NCBI GenBank assembly: GCA_028819845.1
Contig: JAPPKS010000033.1
Span: 1 to 64,000, forward strand
Direction of reading: 5' to 3'
Source: Candidatus Poribacteria bacterium
GTDB taxonomy: Bacteria; Poribacteria; WGA-4E; PCPOR2b
DNA: 64,000 nt
Shown: positions 1-8,680 of the stretch, piece after piece
Position numbering within the stretch: the first letter of the stretch is position 1
Layout of the letters: every line of letters begins with the position of its first letter
Made by a program: the position numbers and the translations under genes
Notes under the pieces: model-generated
Database searches by the model: none
What the model was told of the DNA's origin: nothing
What the model saw: only the letters and a program-made list of their open reading frames with translations

Positions 1-311
1 TAGGCGCGGCATCTTTCCGCGCGTATGCCACCATCCTCCGTAGGCGCGGCATCTTGCCGCGCTCAACTGAATAGGACAAACCGATCTAATAACCAAGGCG
101 ATAGCAAATCCCGTGCACTATAAGATCCAATGGTTATACCGCCAACCCTTACATCGGATTCATTTTCTGTAGGGTCACCCCTTGTGGTTGCCCTTATCGC
201 TCAGGTCAACCCAATACTGATTATGACGGAATCGAAACCTTAAAGTTTAGGGCGAAGCCATACCGCGATTACCCCATTCACAACCCCGCATAACGCCGCT
301 GTCACTCATTA
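1..311. repeat. Intergenic repeat field, left edge
   Basis: No gene is seen here. Two copies of a hairpin repeat, GCGCGGCATCTTGCCGCGC (arms GCGCGGCA/TGCCGCGC, loop TCT), lie at about 2-22 (one arm degraded) and 40-62. They are followed by the same 'aggcgatagcaaatcccgtg' stretch and the degenerate GGGCAACC/GGTTGCCC hairpin that recur at 4.5-5.1 kb. The order of elements matches the 306-bp tandem units there, so this is a third, diverged copy of the same composite repeat. It lies 3' of the minus-strand gene that ends at 312. Confidence 0.75.
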
Positions 312-1856
312 TCACAGCCCCCAAGATTTCCAGCCTGACCGGTGATAGCGCATCAAAATCGGCGCCAAGAGTGTATTAATTTTCGTCTCGATCTCCTGCA
401 TGTCTTTGTCAAACGTAAACACGGCGGCAATTGATGCCTCCGAGAGAAATCGCGTCGGTACCGTTATGCTGATTTCGTCCGGATTCGGACGCCATGCAGC
501 GAACATATTGAATCCCCACTCGCCAAAACTTGGTACATAGACATGGTAAGGAATCGCATGCAACCCCGCCGATTCAATCGTCTGATGTATACACCAAAAC
601 GCTTGCCGCGCGAAGAAAGGCGAAGAACTCTGCGTGACAGCCAACCCGTCTCGAGTAAGTCGGCGTTTCACAAGTTCGTAGAACTCCCTTGAGTAAAGCG
701 ATACCAACCCTTCATCATCCGGATCCGGCAAATCGATGACAATAAGGTTGTACCGCTTATCCGTCGTCTGAAGAAACTGCTTGGCATCCCGGTTTATCAC
801 CTGCACCTTCGGATTGTGGAGGGCATCCCGGTTCAGTTGGCGGAATATACTGTCCCGGCGCGCCAGATTCGTAATCATCGGATCAATGTCAACCACCGTT
901 ACAGCATTCACATCGCTGTATTTCAAAATCTCTCGTACCGCAAGCCCGTCGCCGCCGCCGAGTACAAGTATCTCTGACCGCGGCGAAATAAGCGAAGCCG
1001 CAGGATGAACAAGGGCTTCATGATAGCGGTGTTCGTCCATCGCGCTGAATTGCAGCCGTCCGTTGATGAAAAGGCGGATATCATCTCTCCAACGTGTTAG
1101 CACAATCCGCTGATATTTGGACGCTTTCGATAGGATGATTTTATCCGCATAGATGCGCTGCTCAAGATAACCGCCGACTGGATTGCTGACTATCAACCCG
1201 GCCGCTAACCCGATCGCCGTCAATACGCTTATAAACCAGATTAACTTCAGATGTCGGATTTCACGTCGAAACAAAACTAGGTTGACGAACACAACGGCAA
1301 GATTAGCCAACCCCATTACCATAGAAATATCAAAAATACCGACCACCGGCAGCAGCAGCAACGGGAAAGCTAGGGCGCCAATCAATCCGCCCAAGTAGTC
1401 AAAGGTCAAGACGTTCGCTAGTGCAATCCGCAGCGGCGTGTATTCGCGGAAAATTCGTGTCAATAGCGGAAGTTCCAGCCCCGTGAGAGTGCCAATCAGT
1501 ATAATCAAACCCCACATCATCGGCGCGTAGAAAAGTTTAAAGCTGTACGCCGCAAAGAGAAGCGGACACGAAAAACCGCCGATGAATCCGATTGCCAACT
1601 CAACCGAAATAAACGCCGTCATGAGTCGTTGGGTAAAGTATTTGGAGAGGTAGGATCCAATGCCTAAGGCTGTCATGAACAGCCCGATGGTAATCGAAAA
1701 CTGGTAGACGCTGTTGCCGCGCAGGTAGGACGATAAGCTCCCGATGCCTAACTCATAAACGAGCGCACAAATGGCGATGATAGAGGTAGAAAGCAACAGG
1801 ATAACGCTTCGAGACTTCACAGATTGAAGGTTCGGATCGGAAGGGTTGGTGTTCAT
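312..1856 (-). CDS. Membrane-bound spermidine-synthase-like protein (polyamine aminopropyltransferase family)
   Basis: 514 aa. Residues about 17-235 form roughly seven hydrophobic segments. Residues about 250-480 are a spermidine synthase-type Rossmann domain, with the SAM-site glycine motif VLGGGDGLAVREI near residue 300, VVDIDP just after it, and VIDLPDPDD near 377. Soluble SpeE enzymes transfer aminopropyl from decarboxylated SAM to putrescine. In membrane-fused relatives the acceptor is often unknown, so the substrate is not claimed. It starts at ATG 1856, four bases overlapping the stop of the upstream DUF2617-like gene, so the two form an operon. That pairing is also familiar from actinobacterial genomes (from memory). 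It ends next to the repeat field at 1-311. Confidence 0.85.
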   Translation of the reverse strand: MNTNPSDPNLQSVKSRSVILLLSTSIIAICALVYELGIGSLSSYLRGNSVYQFSITIGLFMTALGIGSYLSKYFTQRLMTAFISVELAIGFIGGFSCPLLFAAYSFKLFYAPMMWGLIILIGTLTGLELPLLTRIFREYTPLRIALANVLTFDYLGGLIGALAFPLLLLPVVGIFDISMVMGLANLAVVFVNLVLFRREIRHLKLIWFISVLTAIGLAAGLIVSNPVGGYLEQRIYADKIILSKASKYQRIVLTRWRDDIRLFINGRLQFSAMDEHRYHEALVHPAASLISPRSEILVLGGGDGLAVREILKYSDVNAVTVVDIDPMITNLARRDSIFRQLNRDALHNPKVQVINRDAKQFLQTTDKRYNLIVIDLPDPDDEGLVSLYSREFYELVKRRLTRDGLAVTQSSSPFFARQAFWCIHQTIESAGLHAIPYHVYVPSFGEWGFNMFAAWRPNPDEISITVPTRFLSEASIAAVFTFDKDMQEIETKINTLLAPILMRYHRSGWKSWGL

Positions 1857-2392
1857 GTCATTTCAATCTGTGTTTGCGTCGTAACCACCCCGAATTCGTT
1901 CGGATAAGTATGGCAGGTTTGCGCCCAAATGCGCTTCTCTTGGCAGTCACACTCGATGAGCGTTATGGCAGGGACTTCAAAACCGGCTGATTCCCGTGGA
2001 AATTCATAGTAAATCCCCGCCTTCTTCTGCGAATTTAACTGCCGGCACCGCTGCAAAAAATCGCCGGGTGTGTACCGTTGTATCTCCCAATCAATCGTAT
2101 ACCGCAAATTCGTGCAGCTAAACACCTCGCCGCCGGATTCATGCAGCCGTTTACCACAAATCATAGCCCTTTGCATGTTGTCAATCGTTGAACACGCCAC
2201 TATCTCGGTTATTGCGGCAAACGGCGTGCTGATTGATAGGGCGTGGCTCGTACTCACCACACGCAAATCTAGTTGATAGTCTGATTGGTGAAAACGCTTA
2301 TGTTGCAGCACTTCTATGCCGTCGGGCAGATTTTCTGTTTCCAAGAGATAAAAATTTAGTTCGGACATTGACTGATTCTGATACCGTGTCAT
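1853..2392 (-). CDS. DUF2617-like protein
   Basis: 179 aa, soluble, no signal peptide. The pattern of a mid-protein 'ITEIVACS' stretch, a central WEIQRYTPGDF segment and a C-terminal 'CHTYPNEFGVVTTQTQI' stretch resembles DUF2617 as I remember it (the family ends with a W/C-H-x-YP...T-x-T-x-I/V motif). DUF2617 genes are often beside membrane spermidine-synthase genes, and here the gene overlaps one by ATGA, which supports the call. Biochemical function is unknown. The first ATG (2392) has a weak GGAAAA upstream; the next Met is 8 codons in. The 226-bp gap to the divergent gene at 2658 should hold both promoters. Confidence 0.65.
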   Translation of the reverse strand: MTRYQNQSMSELNFYLLETENLPDGIEVLQHKRFHQSDYQLDLRVVSTSHALSISTPFAAITEIVACSTIDNMQRAMICGKRLHESGGEVFSCTNLRYTIDWEIQRYTPGDFLQRCRQLNSQKKAGIYYEFPRESAGFEVPAITLIECDCQEKRIWAQTCHTYPNEFGVVTTQTQIEMT

Positions 2393-2657
2393 GGAAGATT
2401 TTCCAGCGTCATTTTATCTCGCGGAATAGAAGTGCGCCGTGGTGAATATTAGCTTTGCACATCATACGGCTACATAATATTTTGGCGTTCGATTTTAGCA
2501 TGCGCATTTTTGCCGGTCAACACAAATCGCCGTGAATCATACCTTGACATTGCGCGCTTTACAAGTTAGAATTTATCGCGTTTTTGCTGTATGAGCGATG
2601 TCCGAATCGCATTTGTAAATGTGCGCGTTTTTTTCTGCATGCCATAGGGAGAACTAC

Positions 2658-3512
2658 GTGACCCAAAACAAACTCGTTGATTCATCGCAAGAAGCCGAAA
2701 AACTGTTGGCAATGCCCACGCAGGCGGCGGAGGCGCTGTTTCAAAGCTATTCAACAGGGCAGCAGCTAGAAATTATCTCGTCCACGCGGAACGCCCGGGA
2801 TCGGGAAGAACTGTATTACCTCGCGGAAGATTGTACCGAACTTGTCCAAAATTCCCCAACACAAGATGTGCTGCAAATATTGGACAGGACAATCGGCACG
2901 GGATTGGCATCGATTATGTTACAATGCCTCTCGCCAGAACAGTTTGAAGAACTAATGGATTTGACATTATGGCGGAACGGCAAACTCGATGATAAATCAC
3001 TCAACCTCTGGCTTTATGAATTGTCGGAATGTGACCGGGATGAACTCGGATATTTGCTCGCTCGCGTGGATGTCAGGTTAATTGCCAACATGCTGCACGA
3101 TCGGGTTAATGTTAAAACGAGCTACAAAGCCCTGTTCATTGAAGCAGGTCTAATCGATCCCACATCAAAAGAAATCGTGTATGCCGATGAGCGGACAAGA
3201 GACATCGTAACAGCAATTTGGGAAGCGGATGAAGATCTGTTCACAAGTCTTTTGAATGAAATCTTTACGCTGGAGGCGCGGACGGCAGATCGAGAAAAAT
3301 TAGGTCTAGAACCCGATCGAGTCCTTGACCAAGTTAAGGAGCAGCGCGACGAACGTGTTCAAGCGCGCGATACCGCGGCCGGCATCCATATTACGGAGGA
3401 GGAAGTTTTTGAAAAGGTCGATCTCGATAATCTGAATCTTGAAGGCGGCAATTCGGACGAAACATCTGAGAAATCTAAAATTGAAGATGACGAAGAACAA
3501 AAAAATACCTGA
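2658..3512 (+). CDS. DUF6178-like protein, N-terminal half
   Basis: About 284 aa from GTG 2658, chosen because AGGGAGA lies 6 bases upstream; an ATG at 2619 has no ribosome site. Helical, acidic, no signal peptide. The blocks ILDRTIGTGLASIMLQCLSPEQFEELMDL (residues about 70-100) and LEARTADREKLGLEPDRV (about 205-222) resemble the N-terminal half of DUF6178 proteins (about 550 aa) as I remember them. The next gene resembles the C-terminal half and overlaps by 26 bases, so the two may encode one DUF6178 unit in two chains. Function is unknown. The last 40 residues are a charged tail rich in E, D and K. Confidence 0.6.
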   Translation: MTQNKLVDSSQEAEKLLAMPTQAAEALFQSYSTGQQLEIISSTRNARDREELYYLAEDCTELVQNSPTQDVLQILDRTIGTGLASIMLQCLSPEQFEELMDLTLWRNGKLDDKSLNLWLYELSECDRDELGYLLARVDVRLIANMLHDRVNVKTSYKALFIEAGLIDPTSKEIVYADERTRDIVTAIWEADEDLFTSLLNEIFTLEARTADREKLGLEPDRVLDQVKEQRDERVQARDTAAGIHITEEEVFEKVDLDNLNLEGGNSDETSEKSKIEDDEEQKNT

Positions 3513-4446
3513 AACCGATGCCCTGATTCAATATGACAATCGACTGTTTTTCGCACAAACACTCGCAATCGGGCAAAAGACAGGGGAAATTACGCCCGAG
3601 AGAATAGATGAAATCCACGAGGATACCGCAGTACTCTCTCACAAGCTGATTACGATTAAAGCAGAGGATTTTGCATCGTCTACAGCCATTCGAAATCATA
3701 TTCAGGAGGCATTCGCGCTAACAAGCATAGGGCTGGAGTACGGCAGCAAGGGCGATTTGGAAAAATCCGTCCTTTTGCTGAATAAGAATCGCACAATAAA
3801 ATTTTTTCAAATCGGAAATACGCTCGTTGATGGATTGGTGGCGCGTGCCCAAAACACGCTTGAAGCCGCAATACTCAGGGTTTTGGAGCAGCCCATGCCG
3901 CTGAATATCGCGCCGAAAGAAATCCCCGTTTTCAACGATTGGGAACGCGAATTTCTGGAATCTATTTCTGGGCGGAAGCTGGTCATTGACGCTGCCCAAG
4001 TCGTGCTGGATCACATTTCGATGCCGCATCCCATAACAAACCTTGAGGAAATCGCGGTCGCTAATCGGCAGTTGGATAATTTCGACCTTCGACTGTGCTA
4101 TTTCCAAGCGCTTCCGCAGGAAAAGGTTTTCGCACCCGATTTGCTCTTCCAGATTAGTGACGACCTGCCTCGGCAAATTACGCAGGCATTGATGGTAAAC
4201 TTAATTTTGTATCGTAAGATTGATTTTCAACTCACACCTGAAGACTGGGACACTTTTGACGATATCGCTTATGATCCGGTGGTTCACGCCGTCAAGAAGG
4301 AAATGCGCGGTAAATTGCTTGCATGGATTGGACACTATCTCAATAGCTTGGGACAACCGGAGGAAGTTCAAAAATACGCCGTCAAATACTGGGAATATTG
4401 CTTAGATCGACTGGAAATAGAACTTAACCCCGGCGGTGCCTTGTAG
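3487..4446 (+). CDS. DUF6178-like protein, C-terminal half
   Basis: About 319 aa from ATG 3487, inside the end of the previous gene. A longer reading from 3439 is open, but it would extend the overlap. The block around 'GLEYGSKGDLEKSVLLL' followed by FFQIGNTLVDGLVARAQ resembles the C-terminal part of DUF6178 from memory. There are no membrane segments. It is probably translationally coupled to its upstream partner. Its last two codons and stop (GCC TTG TAG) lie at the start of a repeat element that recurs at 9933, so the present C-terminus (GGAL) seems to have been set by a repeat insertion. Confidence 0.55.
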   Translation: MTKNKKIPETDALIQYDNRLFFAQTLAIGQKTGEITPERIDEIHEDTAVLSHKLITIKAEDFASSTAIRNHIQEAFALTSIGLEYGSKGDLEKSVLLLNKNRTIKFFQIGNTLVDGLVARAQNTLEAAILRVLEQPMPLNIAPKEIPVFNDWEREFLESISGRKLVIDAAQVVLDHISMPHPITNLEEIAVANRQLDNFDLRLCYFQALPQEKVFAPDLLFQISDDLPRQITQALMVNLILYRKIDFQLTPEDWDTFDDIAYDPVVHAVKKEMRGKLLAWIGHYLNSLGQPEEVQKYAVKYWEYCLDRLEIELNPGGAL

Positions 4447-5145
4447 GCGGGGATCAAGCGACTGAATAGAATCAACTGAGCGAATAGCGAAGGCGATAGT
4501 AAATCCCGTGCGATAGAGATCTTCATTGCCCCGCGTGCGCCACCGCCCCCCGTAGGCGCGGCATCTTGCCGCGCTCAACGCTGGAGTGAGGTATTTCGTG
4601 GAATCTAGCCACTGAATAGGACAAACCGATCTAAAAACCAAGGCGATAGCAAATCCCGTGCACTAGAAGATCCAACGGTTATAGTGCCAGCCCTTACATC
4701 GGATTCATTCTCTGTAGGGGCAACCCTTGTGGTTGCCCTCATCGCCGCACTATTAGCCATAACCCAAAGCCCCGGCGGGGCGAAAGGTGTATAGCGTATC
4801 GTACCTCACCATCCTCCGTAGGCGCGGCATCTTGCCGCGCGTGTGCCACCGCCCCCCGTAGGCGCGGCATCTTGCCGCGCTGAACGCTGGAGTGAGGTAT
4901 TTCGTGGAATCTAGCCACAGAATAGGACAAACCGATCTAAAAACCAAGGCGATAGCAAATCCCGTGCACTAGAAGATCCAACGGTTATAGCGCCATCCCT
5001 TACATCGGATTCATTTTCTGTAGGGGTAACCCTTGTGGTTGCCCTCATCGCCGCATTATTAGCCATAACCCAAAGCCCCGGCGGGGCGAAAGGTATATAG
5101 AAAATTCGATTTACCCACATCAAAAGCCCCAGCGGGGCGACAGGT
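4438..5145 (+). repeat. Composite intergenic repeats with 306-bp tandem period
   Basis: Two near-identical units occupy about 4541-4793 and 4847-5099, offset by 306 bases. Each has the same order: the hairpin GCGCGGCATCTTGCCGCGC, an AACGCTGGAGTGAGG stretch, 'aggcgatagcaaatcccgtg', a hairpin with arms GGGCAACC/GGTTGCCC, then AAGCCCCGGCGGGGCG followed by AAAGGT(G/A)TATAG. Extra hairpin copies lie at 4817-4840 and 5123-5143. The left end (4438-4487) is nearly identical to 9933-9982. All copies point the same way. No protein is convincing here; short open frames across the units just follow the repeat. Confidence 0.85.
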
Positions 5146-5273
5146 AATAGTCCACGCCGGCATGTATGCGGATCATCTCTCCCCGCGCGCGGCTGGCATA
5201 TAAAAACGTCAATTCACCATCATTTTTTTCAATCACGTTCTTAAAACAACACGCCGTTCCCGTAGGAAAAATA

Positions 5274-7094
5274 ATGTTAAAATCAGATGAGCTCGAGCAG
5301 GACATACTTTATAAAACCCGGCATAGCGCCGCCCATGTTATGGCCCAAGCCGTAACCGAGTTCTACCCGAACGCTAAACTCGCAATTGGACCTCCCATTG
5401 AAAACGGATTTTACTACGACTTCGATTTGGGAACGGACGACGACGGCAATCCGGTTGCATTTTCAACCGAAAGCCTAAAAAAAATCGAAAAACGTATGCG
5501 GCAAATCATCGCGGGCAACCACAGATTCACCTATCGCGAAGTCAGCGTTGATGAAGCGCGGACGCTGTTCAAGAACGAACCCTATAAATTGGAGCTAATT
5601 GACGGACTCGTACAGGGCGGTACGGATGAATACGGCGCCGCGACCGAGGAAGTTCCCGTCATTAGCACATACCGTCATGATACCTTCGAAGATCTCTGCC
5701 GAGGCCCCCACGTCGAAGATACAAAACACATCCGCCCAGACGCCTTCAAGCTGTTAAACACTGCCGGCGCATACTGGCGCGGCGACGAGAATAAACCCAT
5801 GCTTCAACGCATCTATGGGACGGCTTGGCGCACAAAAGAAGAACTTAAACAGCACCTGCAACGGCTTGAAGAAGCTAAAAAGCGCGACCACCGCAAACTC
5901 GGAAAGGAATTGGAGATTTTCATTTTCGATGAAGAGGTAGGCCCCGGTCTTCCGCTGTGGTTGCCGAACGGCGGAATCATTATCGAAGAACTGGAAAAAC
6001 TCGCAAAAGAATTTGAACTCAGAGCGGGTTACGACCGCGTTCGCACACCCCACTTGGCAAAGGATGCGCTTTTTGATCGCAGCGGTCACTTGGCGCACTA
6101 CACGGAGAGCATGTATCCGCCGATGGAGTTGGAAGGCGTGCGTTACTTCGTTAAACCCATGAACTGCCCTTTCCACCACAAAATCTTCGCCAGCAGCCCC
6201 CGCAGCTATCGCAATCTGCCGCTTCGGCTCGCCGAATACGGCACCTGCTATCGCTTTGAAAAAAGCGGCGAACTCTTCGGTCTGATGCGCGTCCGATCCA
6301 TGCAGATGAACGATGCCCACATCTATTGCTCGGAAGAACAGTTTGAAGATGAATTTCTGCGGGTCGTTGACCTCTACCTCGAATATTTTCGGCTGTTCGG
6401 CATCGAAAAATATATTATGCGGTTCAGCACGCACCACAAAAGCGGTCTCGGCAAAAAATATGTCGATAATGAACGGATGTGGCTGAAAACGGAGGAAATG
6501 GTTCGAAACGCAATGAAAAACGGCGGCGTGCCCTTTGTCGAAGTCACCGATGAAGCCGCGTTTTACGGTCCCAAGATTGACGTACAAATCTGGAGTACCA
6601 TCGGCCGCGAATTCACGCTTGCCACCAATCAGGTCGATTTCGCCCAACCTGAACGCTTCGGTTTGCGTTTTATAAACAGTGAAGGGAATCCTGAAGTACC
6701 AATCTGTCTCCACCGCGCGCCGCTCGGTACCCACGAACGTTTTATCGGTTTCTTAATTGAACATTATGCTGGCCGATTCCCGGTATGGCTTTCTCCGGAG
6801 CATGCTCGCGTGATTCCAATCAACGACAATCATAACGGCTACGCACAAAAGTTGGCCGAACAGTTAAATGACGCAGGTCTCCGTGCGAAGGCGGATTTGA
6901 GTAGCGAACGGATGAATGCGAAAATTCGCCAAGCCCAGTTGATGAAAGTGCCTTACATGCTCGTAGTCGGCGACCGGGAAGTCGACGGCGGCACCGTTTC
7001 GCTTCGAAAACGCGACGGCTCTCGTCAAAATGACATGCCCGTGCAGCAGTTCATCGCCCTCGTCCAAGATCAAATAACCGCTCGATCCGATTAA
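5274..7094 (+). CDS. thrS: Threonyl-tRNA synthetase lacking the TGS domain
   Basis: 606 aa from ATG 5274, with TAGGAAA upstream; an upstream ATG at 5166 would add 36 residues that look non-coding. Charges tRNA-Thr in the cytoplasm. The editing domain begins at once with HSAAH (residues 17-21) and carries CRGPH near 142. The class II catalytic core runs about 210-480, with NCPFHH near 297 and RFEKSGELFGLMR in motif 2. The anticodon-binding domain starts near 'PVWLSPEHARVIPI' (about 500) and ends at 606. Most bacterial ThrRS (about 640 aa) carry an N-terminal TGS domain of about 60 residues, which is absent here. Repeats sit immediately upstream, so the promoter must lie within or just after them. 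Confidence 0.95.
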   Translation: MLKSDELEQDILYKTRHSAAHVMAQAVTEFYPNAKLAIGPPIENGFYYDFDLGTDDDGNPVAFSTESLKKIEKRMRQIIAGNHRFTYREVSVDEARTLFKNEPYKLELIDGLVQGGTDEYGAATEEVPVISTYRHDTFEDLCRGPHVEDTKHIRPDAFKLLNTAGAYWRGDENKPMLQRIYGTAWRTKEELKQHLQRLEEAKKRDHRKLGKELEIFIFDEEVGPGLPLWLPNGGIIIEELEKLAKEFELRAGYDRVRTPHLAKDALFDRSGHLAHYTESMYPPMELEGVRYFVKPMNCPFHHKIFASSPRSYRNLPLRLAEYGTCYRFEKSGELFGLMRVRSMQMNDAHIYCSEEQFEDEFLRVVDLYLEYFRLFGIEKYIMRFSTHHKSGLGKKYVDNERMWLKTEEMVRNAMKNGGVPFVEVTDEAAFYGPKIDVQIWSTIGREFTLATNQVDFAQPERFGLRFINSEGNPEVPICLHRAPLGTHERFIGFLIEHYAGRFPVWLSPEHARVIPINDNHNGYAQKLAEQLNDAGLRAKADLSSERMNAKIRQAQLMKVPYMLVVGDREVDGGTVSLRKRDGSRQNDMPVQQFIALVQDQITARSD

Positions 7095-7425
7095 ATGACA
7101 TTCGCGTGTGAAGGGGAAAGCTTTTTTACACGCCGCTGGCAAAATTAACTGAAATCAAAAATCAGGTCGGCTGTCCGCTTTTTTAGGAAATTTTGTGCCA
7201 AAATGAGCATTTTTAAGCGCTCGCCGCGTTATGCACCTCAACCGGCAAACCTGCGCTGGCACTGGCTTAGATCGCCATTAGCTACGATATGCGCGCGCGG
7301 TTTTCGCGCACTTTAATCACATGCTTGTAAATGTCCGCTTAGGGTGTTTTACGTGTCTCTTTTGATGAAAAAAACGGCGATTCGCGGCGAAAATTGTACC
7401 GGAAACTGGTTTTCAAGGAAAATTC
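7095..7425. other. Gap between thrS and the desulfurase gene, nothing assigned
   Basis: About 330 bases. An imperfect inverted repeat GCGTGTGAA...TTTACACGC follows thrS at about 7101-7131, but its T-run is inside the loop arm, so I do not call it a terminator. A 36-codon frame at 7204-7314 has no ribosome site and no recognisable content. The AAGGAA site for the next gene is at about 7417. Confidence 0.4.
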
Positions 7426-8631
7426 ATGCAACGCATCTACTTAGACCATAATGCAACAACCCCGCTCCATTCTGAAGTGCGGGAAGCCATGATGCCCTAC
7501 ATGATGGAGCACTTCGGGAACGGCTCAAGCATCCACGCTTATGGACGCGAGGCGCGCAACGCAATCGATACCGCGCGTGAGCAGGTCGCGGATTTAATTG
7601 GCGCGAAGAGTCCAAGTGAAATCGTTTTCACCAGTTGCGGCACCGAAGCGGACAATTACGCCGTCAAAGGCATCGCCGAGTTCCAAAAAAATCGGTACGG
7701 CAAAAACCACATTATCACCTCCTCAGTTGAACATCACGCCGTGCTCCATACGTGTCAACACCTTGAAAAGCACGGGTTTGAAGTGTCCTACCTGCCGGTT
7801 GACCGGTACGGGCGAATTCAAATCGAGAATCTCTCCGAGGCAATCCGTGACACCACAATTTTGGTTTCGATTATGCATGCGAACAATGAAAACGGAACAA
7901 TTCAACCGATTGAAGACGTTTGCGAAATCGCTGGGTCGCACGGCATCCCCGTTCACACCGACGCCGTACAGTCCGTTGGCAAACTTCCGCTCAATGTCCA
8001 AGAGTTAGGCGTGAACCTGCTCACCCTCTCCGCGCACAAATTTTACGGTCCCAAAGGCATCGGCGCCTTATATACTCGGCGCGGCACCCGTTTGGAAAAC
8101 CTCATTCACGGCGGGACGCATGAGCGCAACCGCCGCGCAGGCTCAGAAAATGTCCCCGCAATCGTCGGTATGGGCGCAGCCGCCGCATTGGCGAAAAAAC
8201 ACCGCGAATCCTATAGCCAACATCTCAACCGGCTAACTAACAAGCTGCGCACTGGGCTCCATGAACGCCTAACTAATATCTACGAGAACAGTCATCCGGA
8301 ATACTGCCTGCCGGGAACCCTAAACATTTCGTTTGAATTCGTCGAAGGGGAGAGCCTGATTCTGAGGTTGGATATGGAAGGCATCTGTGTGTCGACCGGT
8401 TCCGCCTGTACCTCTGGATCGATGGAACCGTCGCATGTGCTGGCGGCGCTCGGTATCTCGCCGCAGTTGGCGCAGGGCACAGTTCGATTCTCGCTCGGTA
8501 AAGATAACACCCAGGGCGAAATCGAGGAAGTCGTCGAAAAAGTGCCCGCCATTGTCGAGCAAATGCGTGCCATATCTCCGGTTTATAAAAAGAAGATGAA
8601 ACGCGATGCGAACCCGCGAAACATTCAATAA
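7426..8631 (+). CDS. Cysteine desulfurase, NifS/IscS family
   Basis: 401 aa PLP enzyme that removes sulfur from cysteine and passes the persulfide to Fe-S cluster or tRNA-thiolation acceptors. It begins with YLDHNATTPLH, the family's N-terminal block. The PLP Schiff-base lysine is K205 in SAHKFYGPKG. The sulfur-carrying cysteine is C328 in STGSACTSG, on a short mobile loop typical of NifS/IscS group I. HVLAALG and RFSLG follow as expected. The start ATG has AAGGAA upstream. No iscU, iscR or mnmA is nearby, so the acceptor is not shown by context. rluD follows 50 bases on. Confidence 0.93.
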   Translation: MQRIYLDHNATTPLHSEVREAMMPYMMEHFGNGSSIHAYGREARNAIDTAREQVADLIGAKSPSEIVFTSCGTEADNYAVKGIAEFQKNRYGKNHIITSSVEHHAVLHTCQHLEKHGFEVSYLPVDRYGRIQIENLSEAIRDTTILVSIMHANNENGTIQPIEDVCEIAGSHGIPVHTDAVQSVGKLPLNVQELGVNLLTLSAHKFYGPKGIGALYTRRGTRLENLIHGGTHERNRRAGSENVPAIVGMGAAAALAKKHRESYSQHLNRLTNKLRTGLHERLTNIYENSHPEYCLPGTLNISFEFVEGESLILRLDMEGICVSTGSACTSGSMEPSHVLAALGISPQLAQGTVRFSLGKDNTQGEIEEVVEKVPAIVEQMRAISPVYKKKMKRDANPRNIQ

Positions 8632-8680
8632 CGCGTACTAGCGTCAAGATTAGCTATAGTAGGCGCGTCCCATCTTTGAT

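Noticed and set aside
4541-5099. Tandem repeats considered as a CRISPR array
   Set aside because: Units are 306 bases with conserved inner segments and inner hairpins; there are no short direct repeats with unique spacers and no cas genes.
4402-5123. Several minus-strand frames of 60-80 codons
   Set aside because: They repeat with the 306-base period and come from the hairpin repeats, without ribosome sites.
5754-6734. Open frame of 326 codons on the minus strand
   Set aside because: It lies fully antisense to thrS, has no ribosome site, and its composition follows the thrS codon pattern.
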